Counted from the stretch's first letter, positions 1 through 12,769 are shown. The stretch: 64,000 nucleotides of DNA from Liolophura sinensis (GCF_032854445.1 NC_088304.1:5828001-5892000); one strand, 5' to 3'. Made by a program: numbers and translations. The notes: generated by a model not told the origin, from the sequence alone.

Positions 1-705
1 TACTATGTCATAACCTACATTTCATACAGTACTATATTATAGCCTTCATCTCATACAGTACTACGTTATGGCCTTCATCTCATACAGTACTATGTTATGG
101 CTTTCATCTCGTACAGTACTATGTTATAGCCTTCATCTCATACAGTACTATGTTATAACCTTCATTTCATACAGTACTATGTTATAGCCTTCATCTCATA
201 CAGTACTATGTTATAACCTTCATCTCATATAGTACTATGTTATAGCCTTCCTCTCATACAGTACTATGTTATGGCCTTCATCTCATACAGTACTATGTTA
301 TGGCCTTCATCTCATACAGTACTATGTTATGGCCTTCATCTCATACAGTACTATGTTATGGCCTTCATCTCATATAGTACTATGGTATGGCCTTCCTCTC
401 ATACAGTACTATGGTATGGCCTTCATCTCATACAGTACTATGTTATGGCCTTCATCTCATACAGTACTATGTTATGGCCTTCATCTCATACAGTACTATG
501 TTATGGCCTTCCTCTCATACAGTACTATGTTATGGCCTTCATCTCATACACTACTATGTTATGGCCTTCCTCTCATACAGTACTGTGTTATGGCCTTCAT
601 CTCATACAGTACTATGTTATGGCCTTCATCTCATACAGTACTATATTACAGCCTTCATCTCATATAATAGAAGAGTATGCTGTTCATCTCACACAACGTA
701 AAATT
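1..705. repeat. 29-bp tandem array, block A (about 24 copies)
   Basis: Continuous head-to-tail repeats of a 29-bp unit built around ATGGCCTTCATCTCATACAG followed by TACTATGTT. Units differ by only a few substitutions, for example GCC/ACC, ATC/CTC and GTT/GGT. The array is already in progress at base 1, so it continues to the left of the window. The unit has few stop codons and 29 is not a multiple of 3, so all three forward frames run open for several hundred bases and cycle through the same peptide. Those ORFs are by-products of the repeat and I do not call a gene. Confidence 0.95.
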
Positions 706-759
706 ATGTCCATCACATAGAACGCTTCGATGGTGTCACAACAGTAGGCTACTCCATTT

Positions 760-2205
760 AGCGCACACAGTACCACAGTAAAGCTATAACCAGATGCAGT
801 ACCACAGTAAGACTTTAACCAGATGCAGTACCACAGTAAAGCTATAACCAGATGCAGTACCACAGTAAAGCTATAACCAGATGTAGTTTCAAAGTAAAGC
901 TATAACCAGATGCAGTGCAACAGAAAGGCTATAACCAGGAGAAGTACCACAGTAAAGCTACAACTCGATGTAGCACCACAGTAAGGCTATAACCAGATGC
1001 AGTACTGCAGTTAGGCTATAACCAGATGCAGCACTACAGTAAGGCTATAACCAGATGCAGTACTACAGTAAAGCTATAACCAGATGCAGAACCACAGTAA
1101 AGCTATAACCAGATGTAGTACCTACAGTAAGGCTATAACCAGGAGAAGTACCACAGTAAAGCTTTAACCAGATGCAGCACAACAGTAAGGCTATAATGAG
1201 CTGAAGTACCACACTAAAGCTATAACCAGATGCAGTACTACAGTAAGGCTATAACCAGGAGAAGAACCACAGTAAAGCTTTAACCAGATTCAGCACAACA
1301 GTGAGGCTATAATGAGCTGAAGTACCACACTAAAGCTATAACCAGATGCAGTACTACAGTAAGGCTATAACCAGGAGAAGTACCACAGTAAGAATATCAC
1401 CAGATGCAGTACCACAGTAAGGTTATAACAAGGAGAAGTGGCCACAGTAAGGCTATAACCAGATGCAGTACCACAGTAAAACTATAACCAGATGTAATAC
1501 CACAGTGAGGGTAAGACCAGATACAGTATAACAGTAAGACTATCACAGATGCAGTACCACAGTAAGACTATGACCAGATGCAGTACCACAATTAAGCTAT
1601 AACCAGATGCAGTACTACAGTAAGGCTATAACCAGATGCAGTACCACAGTAAGGCTATAACCAAATGCAGTCCCAAAGTAAAGCTATAACCAGATGAAGT
1701 ACCACAGAATGCCCATAACCAGATGCAGTACCGCAGTAAGGCTATAACCAAATGCATTACCACAGTAAGACTGTAACCAGGTACAGTACCACAAAACGCC
1801 CATAACCAAGTGAAGTACTGCAGTGTGCTCCTAATAAGATTTAGGGCCACAGTATAGGGCCTTTAACAAGATGCAGTACTACAGCTGAGTAAGACCAAAC
1901 AAGATATAGTACCACAGTAAGATTATAACCACATGCAGTACCTCAGTATGAAAGGCTATCACCAGATGCAGTACACAGAATGGCCTTAACCAAATGTTGT
2001 ACCACAGAATGGCCTTAACCAAATGTTGTACCACAGAATGGCCTTAACCAAATGTTGTACCACAGAATGGCCTTAACCAAATGTTGTACCACAGAATGGC
2101 CTAACCAAATGTTGTGCCATAAACTAGATGGATTACCACAGAATGACCCTAACCAGATGATACACCACAGCTTACCCATAAGCAGATACAGTACCACAAC
2201 TGGTC
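760..2205. repeat. 29-bp tandem array, block B (about 48 diverged copies)
   Basis: Degenerate tandem repeats with the same 29-bp period as block A but a different consensus, built around GGCTATAACCAGATGCAGTA followed by CCACAGTAA. Near 1975-2110 a run of almost identical units (GGCCTTAACCAAATGTTGTA core) forms a recently homogenised sub-block. The consensus aligns without gaps to block A at about 17 of 29 positions, with CAGTAC in the same register. The two blocks therefore look like diverged parts of one array in one orientation. Bases 706-759 are decayed units joining them. Confidence 0.9.
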
Positions 2206-2255
2206 ATCGTTGTATAAGTGAAATATCATAGAGTACAGCATAAACACCAATCAAA

Positions 2256-2286
<31 letters not shown>

Positions 2287-2291
2287 ATCAA
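2200..2291 (+). mobile_element. SINE family A, 3'-end fragment with (AAAT)n tail
   Basis: The segment reads TATAAGTGAAATATCATAGA, then GTACAGCATAAACACCAATC, then an AAATAAATAAAT tail. It matches the 3' end of the full-length SINE copy at 36404-36669. Only the last 90 bases or so are present, directly abutting the 29-bp array. The (AAAT)n tail has expanded into a microsatellite. Confidence 0.75.
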
Positions 2292-4360
2292 CCCTTATTT
2301 TCCAGTACATAAGGACAATCCGTTTAGGGGTGGATTAAACCGCTGTAACTGAACAACCTGGGAAACTGAATAACAACGTTGATAGTACATGTATATACCT
2401 GTACCGGGGATTATCATTACATACATAATTTTCATAATCCATACAGCCTTTTCATAATTTTCAGGAAGCTAAACATTCAAAAGCTAACGTGACAGGGTCA
2501 GATTTCGTTTGATTCTGTATGATATTTGCCCATTTGATATTTTGCAATATTCTGTACGAATAACATACTGAAGACTGTAGCTTTTGATGTTTTTGTGGCA
2601 TGCATGTACTAATAAAACTAATAACATGGGTTTCTACGTGTATTTTCTGTAAAGTACACATAGATATTTCCACTGGTGCCTTACCTGTATAACTTGAGAT
2701 CAAAGCACTACAGGCAGATACAAGCTTGTCACAGCATGGTCTGCTACAGGTAAGTCAATCTCTATAGTAAGATCCCGTTGGACTGTCAGGTGTACTGAAC
2801 GCCTGGTGGTAGTAGTAAGTAGTACATGTGCAGATCAAGGGACTAACAGAAGAGCAAACAATAACCATACTCAGTATCCCAGTGGTCAGGCAAAGACTCG
2901 TTGGCTATACACACCTGACACCTCTGTTTACCTGCACGGGTAAATTAATCTAGGTTTACAACAGGTATTAGTTTGCAACCCTCCACAGCCTGTCAAACTA
3001 ACACGCCCCACGATGCTTGCATGGGCCTTCTCATTGTCACAATGAGGCATCGTGAAAAGCTTCCGGAGAGAAGCCATAATCTTCCTAAAAAACAACCTGG
3101 GGATCGTACACATAATTATGGTATCTCCATCACTGAACCTAGCGAACACCCCAAGGGGATGTTGAATTATCTACCTGCAAGAACAATTACATATAAATCT
3201 AATTACCAATGGTAATTTCTGTTCATGCACCCAAGGCTAGTTACTTAATTTCTGATTTTAGTTTGTGCACTCTTGAAGCTCAAGCAAACTCCAAAATGGT
3301 CAATCCACTTCACAATATCCGTTGTGGTGGGAAGAAATATCACCAAGCTCAATATTTCTACCTACATGTTAAGTACATCTTGTTGATTTACAGTAATGTA
3401 TCAAAGTAAAATAAACTCTAAACAAATTTCACTAGTTATGTACAGCTTTAGATACAATTTGCATAAATGACAACAATATGAAGACTAAACTAGATTGCTT
3501 TGGTAGGTGCACATGTAAACGACACAGAAATCATAAAATAATCTGTCCACATTAGAGAACATGCCTCTATTTCCAAAATGATTTTAAACGTACTTCTCCA
3601 CAAATATAGCACCCAAAAGCTTTATCAGCAATAGAGTGTGTAAATCTCCGCCACCTCCCCCGGGGGTGCCGTATTACCCTGGGGTCAGCTGGGTTAACAC
3701 GCATTAGTCCTCACCCCTGCATACCACAAACTCCAATCAGTTTAATGTGTATGTACTTGGCAGATTGCCAGAGGCTCGTCTAGGCTAATAGCTAGAAAGG
3801 TTACCTGTGTTGTTGTGTCCTATTGGTCTCTGCAACGCGACACTGTTGCTTCAAACAGTAACACCATTAACAGCTACAATTATCAAACCTGGTTTAATAT
3901 TATGCCGCGGAGTAGTGGTTAGAATGACCTTTGCAAAATCCCAGGTGATACACGTGCAGAGAATGACTATGGCTGTTTTTTTTTTTTGAATCCCCACTTC
4001 CATCTATGTTACACACAGTGTTTCAAGGGGGACAAAAACCCTGTAGGCAGGAATTAAATTACCTATAATTTTCATGGCATTTTCACTCACTAATCACCAT
4101 GCTAGACTTTGGAATTTCATTTGATGAACAGAATATAAAACACAAACAATTTCACATGATTTTTCAGCAACAAACTATTCCTCTGTGATACGGTGTGTAC
4201 AGCAGGACTGGTAGTCGGGGAAAAGCTCAGAAATTGGAGGTGACTTAATAACCTTTATTAGGTATATTAGTGAGTATATGAAAACGAGTTACACCTCTCC
4301 CTCATTACAATGCCGTTATTGGGCGACAAATCTCACTACTCTGTTACAAGTGATGCACAT
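2292..4360. other. Intergenic, nothing recognised
   Basis: Only short ORFs (up to 80 codons) occur on either strand, without conserved motifs or convincing splice sites. I see no recognisable repeat apart from short A/T runs and a T9 tract near 3977. A GC-richer patch near 3650-3720 (CCCCCGGGGG core) is not flanked by anything gene-like. Confidence 0.6.
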
Positions 4361-4575
4361 TATATGAGTGAGTGAGTGAGTGAGTGAGTGCTTGCGGTTT
4401 AAGGTTGTACAATTTTTCAGTCATATGACGATGAAGGAGTCCCCAGAGTGCATGTAATGTGCCTCTTTGTTGCAGGACGGATTTCCATCGCTCTTTTATC
4501 TGCTGCTTCACTGAGACAACTTATTGAAGGCAAATAAGACTCCCCGCCCGAGCCATTATATTAAGTTTGTTAGCT
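4361..4575 (+). mobile_element. SINE-like family B copy preceded by (GAGT)n
   Basis: A (GAGT)7 microsatellite leads into GCTTGCGGTTTAAGGTTGTA, then CAATTTTTCAGTCATATGAC, GATGAAGGAGTCC and a GC-richer body ending near CCCGCCCGAGCC. The core (TTTCAGTCATATGAC followed by GA.GA.GGAGTC) recurs at 57880-58140, and a related version lies at 56398-56650, so this is a dispersed element. The family name is unknown to me. Confidence 0.55.
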
Positions 4576-4895
4576 ACTAAGCCTAAGATATATATATAGA
4601 AACAGATATAATGATAACCCAAATCAACATAATGCAATGCTTTTCATTGATCATTACATGATATCAACTGAGTGCAAAGAATTAACAAAATGTGAAGGTT
4701 TCTTTAAAGTATCCACAAATGTGTGCAATAACAACTTTGTGACACAAAAGACATAAATTATTCAACATTATTGTAGATGTACACCCATATCACCTTACAC
4801 AAAAAAGCTGCAGTCTGCATGGCCATAAAATAAAATAAAAAAAAAAGAAAATTGGAAACAAACAAATAAACAGGTGGGTGGTAGCAGATCTTTTC

Positions 4896-5045
4896 CATTT
4901 ACTTATTTATTTACTTATTTGTTAATTGGTTGTTTAACCTCATACTCATGAATATTTCAGTGATGTGATGGCATTCAGTTTTATGGTGGAAGAAACCCTC
5001 AATCTTATGCAGGTTACTTACAAACTTAACATGTAGGACATAAAG
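4896..5045 (-). mobile_element. Ancient degenerate SINE family A fragment
   Basis: TTTATTTACTTATTTGTTAA, then TTGGTTGTTTAACCTCATAC, TCATGAATATTTCAGTGATG and TTATGGTGGAAGAAACC follow the order of the minus-strand SINE A 3' half (compare 8328-8480), with heavy divergence. A similarly decayed copy lies at about 17704-17805. It is assigned by pattern only. Confidence 0.4.
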
Positions 5046-5224
5046 ACTTGCACATCACAAAAATAAAAAGAGAAAAAAGAAAAGCATTCAGTGCAAATCA
5101 ACGAAGGAAAACTCACAGAGAAACCTACCCTATAGAAGAAGTTACCTAAGGAATCAAATCACTAAATGATATACAATGAAAGGAAAAGATAAAGGGGAGG
5201 GAAACAAAAGGAAATATAACATGA

Positions 5225-5400
5225 ACGAAAGGAAAGACAACTAACTGGAAGGATAACTAAAGGGAAAGACAACTAACTGGAAGGATAACTAAAGGGAAAG
5301 ACAACTAAATGGAAGGATAACTAAAGGGAAAGACAACTAACTGGAAGGACAACTAAAGGGAAAGACAACTAACTGGAAGAATAACTAAAGGAGTTCAAAG
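5225..5400. repeat. 32-bp minisatellite (about 5 copies)
   Basis: A tandem unit of about 32 bp, GGAAAGACAACTAACTGGAA followed by GGATAACTAAAG, is repeated with minor changes. Decayed purine-rich flanks of the same flavour run from about 5150 to 5540. There is no coding potential. Confidence 0.85.
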
Positions 5401-5540
5401 ATAACTAAAAGGAAAGATAATTAAAGGTTGACCAAACAAGGAGAAGACAAAGAAAAATTTAACAAAAGAGAAACTAAAGTAAAGAGAAACTGAGCTTAAA
5501 AATAAAGATAACAGAAAAAATCACTAAAGGAAGCAGAAAA

Positions 5541-7097
5541 AACATACAGGTATAACATCTGCTAAACCGAAAAAACTGTCATGCCAGTTTACAAGGTGAA
5601 CCAAAAAAGTATCTTCATAGCAAGTCAGCAGAATATCTTTGGCTGCAGTATTAAAACTGGTATGCAGTCTGTGCAGATATCAGTTACCACTGCAGTCTGA
5701 GTGCAGCTTAACAATTATATCTGTCAATCAGGACAACTATCAAAAGGTGCTGCTACCATTGCACAAAGGTCAATGACTTGACCTTTACATGGCAGGCAAA
5801 TCTGTACCAACGAGACAGCCCCAGACCCCTCCCTTACCGACAGTTAAATGATCCCCCAGTGCTTTGTATAACAGACAGACTGTGTGCTTTGTCAGTATTA
5901 TTGATGAGTGGTATTGTATTGACAAAAATAGTTGGTGTCTAGGAATTCACACTACATGTTTATCAGGGTGCATGACAAACGCGTGGGTCACTGAATTCCT
6001 GCCCAATCAGTAAATGGTCATTACAACAACAGCAAGCCGAGACAGTATATGCATTCTTGGGGTGTTACCGGCTGAGACACATGTAAAGAAATGGCGCTAA
6101 ATCACGTCAGCTACTTAAGAGCACCTCATCCATTTCTTAGTGCCCGTTTTTTCACATTTTTTACTTCCATGAACAACGCGTCAATATGCCATCTCATACA
6201 AACTGAACGATCTAATGTGGCAGAACGTAAAAAACAAACACCGGAAACAAAACAAGTTTTGATTAACATTTCTGAAAACAAACGCATTAAATTTTTTTAA
6301 ATATACCACAATGGACATAACACTGACACATCTCATACCCTCTCTCTCACAATATCTCACACAAAACTTTGCAACAGTGAGGGAGACACAAACTGTATTA
6401 ATGGAACAAAACAATGAAGACAACAATTTGCAGATTCCCATCTCTCACAATATCTCAACTAAAACTGCATCAGAAGGGCAGAAACACAAATTGTATATTA
6501 ACTGGAAAAAAATAATGAAAAAATTTACTTGTGCCACCTCATTTTGGCAAACAAATCAAAACTTACCTGTAGGTCTACCCTTCAAAGGAGAGTTAACAAG
6601 AGGTATGTCTGTGTCAAACTGTTCAAGACAGGTATGCTATAAAAATTCTGGCAGCTCCAGGTATACAAGAACACCTGCATAGCTCCAATATCCTGGCCTA
6701 CCTGCCTGTCACACAGGTAAACTCTTCTATATCACAGTCCACCTGGGTTCAGTAAGATTTAAGAGCCCTATACTAACTGTATTTCACACAGTTGGCCTGT
6801 CTTGTTGGGTTCAAATCTGTAAAAGTGTAGAACAAACAGAAATAAAGTGATTGAGAGCTAATAAAAGCGAGAGGTCTGCATCAAAGTCTCATTAAAGGTC
6901 AGAGCTCACCTTTACACTCACGCAGAATTTTATGCCAGTAATGTCAAATATTGATCATTCTAAGGTCAGGGAAGTTTTACAGGTTTACTTAACAGAAAGC
7001 TGTGCCCTAAACAGTTCAATATCAGGTAACATTATATCCCTTGACCATTTGCTCAGATGAGCAGGTAATGTTAGGTCAGACTGTTTCAATTTATTTG
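5541..7097. other. Intergenic, nothing recognised
   Basis: The region is AT-rich with scattered short ORFs. The 123-codon ORF at 6311-6682 contains a loose duplication around the phrase TCTCACAATATCTCA and has no motif I recognise. It shows neither flanking splice signals nor protein-like composition, so I do not call a gene. Confidence 0.5.
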
Positions 7098-7264
7098 ATT
7101 TATTTATTTGAGTGGTGTTTTACGCCGTACTCAAGAATATTTCACTTATACGACGGCGACCAGCATCATGGTGGGTGGAAACCGGGCAGAGCGCGGGGCA
7201 AACCCACGACCATCCGCAGGTTGCTGGCAGACCTTCCTAAGTACAGCCGGAGAGGAAGCCCCAG
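7098..7264 (-). mobile_element. SINE family A, 3' two-thirds
   Basis: On the plus strand this begins with a TTTATTTATTTG tail and GTGGTGTTTTACGCCGTACT. The body follows (AAGAATATTTCACTTATACG, GGTGGAAACCGGGCAGAGC, CCACGACCATCCGCAGGTTG). The tRNA-like head is missing, so the copy is truncated at its 5' end. Confidence 0.85.
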
Positions 7265-8327
7265 ACTGTTTCAAAGGTTTAGGTCTACAGTGAGTGTGTC
7301 CAGTTGAGAAAACAATTCTACATATCTGAGAAAATCCATCAAGATGGGTAATCAAATTTACTCAATCATTTGCTTTCAGCCGTATGTTCATCAACAAAGT
7401 GCCATGGGCATACAATAAACTAAACATCAAACCAGTGTGTCACATGAAGAACCCTGAAAAATGATGAATTCTGTCAATGATACTAAACTATTCATTCAAA
7501 GAGATGTTGTTAGCAAAAAGAGAGAAAGGAACACTTCAAACAAACAGATTTATCCAGTCATGCCAGTAATAAATGAACTCTTCAAACAAAAGGATTTGGC
7601 CAGAAACAGTATAGAAATATATTTGCCTCTAAAAATGAACTTTTATCGGCAAATTTAAGGTCATTTAGGGTATTCAAACTGATTTAAACAGATTCACCTT
7701 GTGGAGATGAAAGTTTTTAAACACATTTATAACCAGCGATAAATGGACTTTTCAAACAGATACAATAATGGCAAATAAACTTTTCATGCAGCTTGGGAAA
7801 GGAAAATTTAAAACAAACAGGTTTGATCAACCAGTGATAAATGAACTAAGAATTAACTTCTAATACAGATTTTCAACCAGATTCTTAATGCCGTTTTAAG
7901 CAAACTTACTGAACAGGTGAAATTCACATTTCAAAACATCAACCTACCTGTTGATTAGAATCACATCTGTCATTCGGATTACTGGCTCTTCCTTTCACGA
8001 TCACCTTGTTATGCAGCTATGCAAAGCTTCTTTCTTGTCATAGATCTGCCTTTTCAGAAAGGTTTATAAACTTCATTTGGAATAGAACTCTTGATTTGCT
8101 TTGAAGATGACAAAATTGCATCCAGAAAATGGCCTAAGCAAGATATTAGCAGTCTGAGTGGGAAATTCTGCAATCTTCAAACAATGGAATAGTTCCAAGC
8201 CAAGTAAGGAAACCAAAGTCATTTTGTGGGCGACTCTGCATCATGGACTCAATTCAAACCAAACAACAATAAAATAGCACCAGGGGGATACAAAATAGAA
8301 AATTAATTTCCTATTAATAACTGACCA
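7265..8327. other. Intergenic, nothing recognised
   Basis: There is no supported gene. Phrases such as TTCAAACAAACAG and GATAAATGAACT recur irregularly between 7480 and 7860 and suggest a very decayed repeat. At about 7615-7680 a fragment of the TTTGCCTCTAAAAATG repeat family is recognisable (compare 56930-57020). Confidence 0.5.
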
Positions 8328-8480
8328 ATTTATTTATTTATTTATTTGATTGGTGTTTTACACCGTACTCAAGAATATTTCACTTACACTACGGCGGCCA
8401 GCATTATGGTGGGAGGAAACCGGGCAGAGCCCGGGGAAACCCACGACCATCCGCAAGATGCTGCACACCTTCCCTTACGG
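8328..8480 (-). mobile_element. SINE family A, 3' half
   Basis: A minus-strand copy with a TTTATTTATTTATTTGATTG tail, the GTGTTTTACACCGTACTCAA block and a well conserved body (GGAGGAAACCGGGCAGAGCC). It stops shortly after CATCCGCAAGATGCTG, so the tRNA-like head is missing. Confidence 0.85.
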
Positions 8481-9805
8481 CTCTAATGTAGATTACCTCT
8501 GATTCAATTATATGCATTCTTGTTCAGCTGTAGTAATAAAGCCTGCAGCCTTGAGGCTTGGGGCCTGTTTCTCCATGTGGTCAAGGGAGAGAATCCTTAG
8601 CCTACACTGATGGTACAAACTAAAACGTGCCATAGATTCCTACAGTTTGCGCAACGTTTTTTTTTATTCATACCTCAATGAACTGTAATAAAGTTATAGT
8701 CAGTCCTTACAATTAAATTAAATTAAAAGTGCAAAATATGTGATCTGATAACATGATGTACATGCGACTATATAAGAGCGCGACTATTTGTCCAAGGCAG
8801 GCGTAAGAGTACACTTTTGTCAGTGAAACCCACAAACCAATTTTTTGTTCGAGGTATAACTTTGACCAATCAGATTGTTTGTTATCGTTTAACATAAAGG
8901 AAATTTGATTATATAAATATAAGCAAGCAACAGTGGAAAGGCCATACAGAACTACACGTGTATCCTTTTATATTTTGGACTGAATAAAATGTAGTTGAGG
9001 TGGGTACCAGTGATTTGAAACCCAGCTTTTTCTCCACTTCAATTTTCACCTTTGGATAAAATTCCTGTAACTTTTATTTGTGTAATGTCTACGCGTGCCC
9101 AGACCTAGTGAAATATTAAAGAGGCTAGTGTTGAGAAAATCCATATACGCTAATCAAATCAAATTTTCTGTATTTCCCCAAGAATAGCTCATATTTTGTT
9201 GCATGTCAGGAAATATCAGATATTACAGATTTGTTCCTGTACTTTTCCTATGTGGTGTTGAAATGATTGTGATGTTTCAAAAAGTTAAAATGAGACCTGC
9301 TTTACAAATATAAAAAAAAGTTATTACTGATGTTAAATTGGAAAACAGGCAGAGACAGCTGATATTTTGTAAAAGGTAATAATTTAGTCTATTCTAAATT
9401 CTAACAGCAAAAATTTGATTGGATTTACATCTAGCTTTGTTCGAAAAGGCCACTGAGGCTACAGAATTAAAACTTTTGACTGTTTTTTTTCAGTCAATCA
9501 AAAATTCTTTTTTTTTTCATTTAAGTTACCATTACAGCTGCTAATGAAAAAAAAAACAAAAACATTTGCATAGAACTCTCACGACGAGGCAACAAGACTA
9601 TCTTTACAGTCATCAGTAAAATTTTGGGTAAATACAAAATGCTTGGAGGAAAGCAAACAAAGTCAAGGGAACTCTGAAGAGCAAAGGACATCACCAGGTT
9701 TCTAACAAACCTCCTCTGAGAAATCACAGGCATGCAAATCAGTGGAATTAAGCAGGCAACAGCACTGGTCAAAGGAGGGTAGACTGGAGCCTGAGCATCA
9801 TTTCA
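8481..9805. other. Intergenic, nothing recognised
   Basis: AT-rich sequence with only short ORFs. The 83-codon minus-strand ORF at 9521-9772 is rich in hydrophobic codons but has no motif, start context or splice support that would make it a gene. Confidence 0.5.
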
Positions 9806-9988
9806 GCCACATACTGTAAATCTCCAACCTTTTCGACCTACAAAGCACTTCTTTTCAGTGGAATTTGTGATTGTACTTATTATGAAAATGACGCTAAAAT
9901 GTTCTGTTCGTGTCACTAAAAATGCTTCATAAAAATGTACAAAGTACTGGTGCAAAGATGGTTGAAAAGGTTGAAGAATTAGCGTAAG
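9806..9988. mobile_element. MITE-like element (family 1)
   Basis: The imperfect terminal inverted repeats are TACTGTAAATCTCCAACCTT at the left and AAGGTTGAAGAATTAGCGTA at the right. The interior has no coding capacity. A similar interior (TTTTCAGTGGAATTT) recurs at 47395-47600, and the same terminus recurs at several other sites, marking a non-autonomous DNA-transposon family. Confidence 0.55.
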
Positions 9989-10082
9989 ACAAGGAACAGC
10001 CTCATAGTACATAAGTACTTGACAGCAGTTTTAGATTTTCGAATGAAAGAACACAAACTCCTCAAATATCACAATGCAGGGA

Positions 10083-10210
10083 GTCTGGGTCGAAACCCAC
10101 TACCATTCACAGGTCGCTGACAGACCTTCCTAGACACATGTACAACCGGAAATGAAGCCAGCATCTGGACTTGAACTCACAGCAAACCGCAGTGGTGAGA
10201 GGCTGTTGTG
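10083..10210 (-). mobile_element. SINE family A, internal and 5' fragment
   Basis: The run GGTCGAAACCCACTACCATT, CACAGGTCGCTGACAGACCT, CCGGAAATGAAGCCAGCATC, TGGACTTGAACTCACAGC corresponds to the middle and box-B region of the minus-strand SINE. The 3' tail is absent. Confidence 0.7.
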
Positions 10211-10904
10211 TAGTGCAATTTGATAGTGTTTGACAGTCATTTTTGTTGATGGCGGAAATTGTGCTAGGAGTAAACCACCTCCATTTGGCAAGTAACTGAC
10301 CAACTTTGTCACTTGTAATACATGTTTTCACCCAATTGTACATGTGTTATCAGTGGACAGCACACAGGATGTGAAAAATCCTGAATTTTTCAGGGCTTTC
10401 TCCAAAATTCATGACTTTCATGACAATCACAACAACAATATACATGCAACTACAGACTACAGCAACCCTGAGATCACCTAAACAGGCCTGTGAGTGCTGG
10501 TCACAGCTTATTACCACCATGAGTAACACAGAGCACATGCAAGAGCTGTGGCAGCAGAGAAATCTCAAAAAAATTCTGTGTAACATGATGTAAGTCCCTG
10601 GAAAATACAGTTTCAAAAATACACCTGATGAGGCAAGCACCTGATCACTAACGACATTCTTGCAATGAAAATGAACATCGAAATTAAAAAGTATTTCCCC
10701 ACAAAAATATTTTTATTTCGATTTTCCTTTTTCTTCCAGCTCAAAATGTTACCACCTGATGTAGGTGTGATAGCCTGGTGATCCATCTTTAATCTTTAAC
10801 GGTTGATTCCGGAGAGCAACTCCCCTCTTTCCAAAAACATGAAGGAGTTTTTGTAATTCCATGAAGGAAGCTTTAAGCCTGGTACAAGTTTACTTGCCAT
10901 GGTA

Positions 10905-11030
10905 TGCTTCTGGTGCCCCGTTTCAAAAAGCCCACGTACACTACCTTCACATAACTACCATGGTGACGCAATACCGACAGTTCTGGTCGCCGTAAGGTTA
11001 CGTGAACTTTGTGAAACCGGGCCCCTAGGT
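10905..11030. mobile_element. Short fold-back element
   Basis: The left end GCCCCGTTTCAAAAAGCCCA and the right end AACTTTGTGAAACCGGGCCC are imperfect inverted complements over about 20 bases. The interior (about 85 bp) is itself partly self-complementary (CACGTACACTACCTT against AAGGTTACGTG). This looks like a small MITE without coding capacity. A similar terminus (GGCCGATTTCACAAAG) occurs in the element at 46799-46966. Confidence 0.55.
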
Positions 11031-12769
11031 CCAACACTTATTTTGACAAGTTTGATAAAACCATGTGATTCAGAGCATATAGCAGCAATTGGCTAGATAC
11101 TAGACGATGACAAAATTGCACAATTAAGCAAGGATTAACCAACAAATCTGGATACAGCTGGATGTTTCAAGTTGTAGAAAAGCAGAGCATGCTCAACTCA
11201 ACTAAGCTTTTGATAATCATACACTAAAACCAGCTCCCAATTGAATTTCTACCAGTTGCTTCCAAATGTCCCATAAGTCTTTGAGTCACCAAAATTCTAG
11301 TTGCTTTGAGTCACATGGTCGATTTACATTTGTTTTCATAAGAAAAGGACTGACAAAATGGTTCAGAGCTAATCACACTGTACAGCACCGTTTAATGAGT
11401 GTTATCCTGATACATTAGTACCTGTAAAATTTGCATATGACATGAACATATTCCTGATGCTACACTAAATGAGAAAGTATAAAGCCCAATGAGGCAATTT
11501 TGCTCGAATAAGGCACTTTTGGTGAAATATTGCATTTTAGTGTCATTTGGCGGGTGCCCTGTGGCCTTGCATCTAGGAGCGAAAAGTAGAAAATATTTTC
11601 CTTCCTTATGATTCTCCAAGACTTACAGATTAGTATGCACTTCAGATTATCACAGGGGTTCTAATCCAGTCTGTAAACCCTATATCTGCTTACGACCTGT
11701 AGGAGGCTGGTATATTGCATATATAGGGTTCAAGTACAGAACTCAAGCACTTGTGGTCAATCATCGGACCCTCCTGATAACACACTGTCTTTGGAAAGGA
11801 TTAGCTTGTTAAACATCATCAACCCCTAAATTATGCGCACCACAAAGTCCAAAAGTAGAAATCCACAAGTTAATGCCCAGTTATTACTACATTAGGTGGG
11901 TTTTATCACCACACAATGGTCTCATCATAAAGTCACCACGCCAACAATGATCACCCAATATATACATACTGTAATACATTGTACATATAAGTAATGCGAA
12001 CACGACAATACATGGAGTAATAAAATGACTGCGATAATAAAAATGTTCAAATGTTGTGCATAGATAGGATTGTGATAAATGCTCAACCTAAAAAACATTT
12101 CCTGCAGTAATTAAAAAAAACCTGCGGTTAATTTACTTAGACCAGTGGTCTTCCACTGCGCTACACGTGGCACAATAATGGCTACTGGCTAAAACCCGTT
12201 GAATGAGGAATTCAAACTTGATAATATCCACCAATGACAAGAAACCTTGATATTTCAAGCAACTAGTCCATGTAATTCTGTTATAAGCAACTCTTGTGAA
12301 ATCCATTTTTTTACACCATTTCAAACACTTTGGTTGTTCTGCTTCAATTTAAGTGTCTCCATCTACTGGCAAGAGATGACAACTCACACATTCATTTTTT
12401 TTTTACCTGGTACCACTTTCACTTCAGCATATATGCATAAGATAAATAAAAAATGCACAAATCATGGACAAAATGTTACATTCTGAACTAGTAACATATA
12501 TTTTATGGGCACAGTGGTACATATAATTTCAAAAGACAACCATTAACAGTACTCGATATAAGCTTGAGAAGGACAAGTCCAACACTTCTCTAAATTTGCA
12601 TGGAACATAAAATGGGACAAGACCACAAATCCACAGAGTGTTGTGGCATTAAAAATTTAGTAATTACTAATTTCAAATCCAAAATGGTCACATGGTTTGT
12701 TTGGGGTCTAACATTGTAGTCAGCCAGTCATTATATTTATAGTGCTGCCTTACTAAACAATAATACCAA
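11031..12769. other. Intergenic, nothing recognised
   Basis: There is no conserved coding sequence, and the ORFs are short and unsupported. No repeat could be delimited. Confidence 0.5.

Noticed and set aside
266-720. Three overlapping repetitive ORFs of 104-149 codons
   Set aside because: They are three frames of the same 29-bp tandem array. There is no promoter, no gene context and no non-repetitive part.
1-2205. CRISPR-like periodicity
   Set aside because: The repeats are directly adjacent with no unique spacers, and the surrounding genome is eukaryotic.
6091-6682. ORFs of 69 and 123 codons
   Set aside because: Composition is non-protein-like, no motif is visible, there is a loose internal duplication, and no splice sites or polyadenylation context support a gene.
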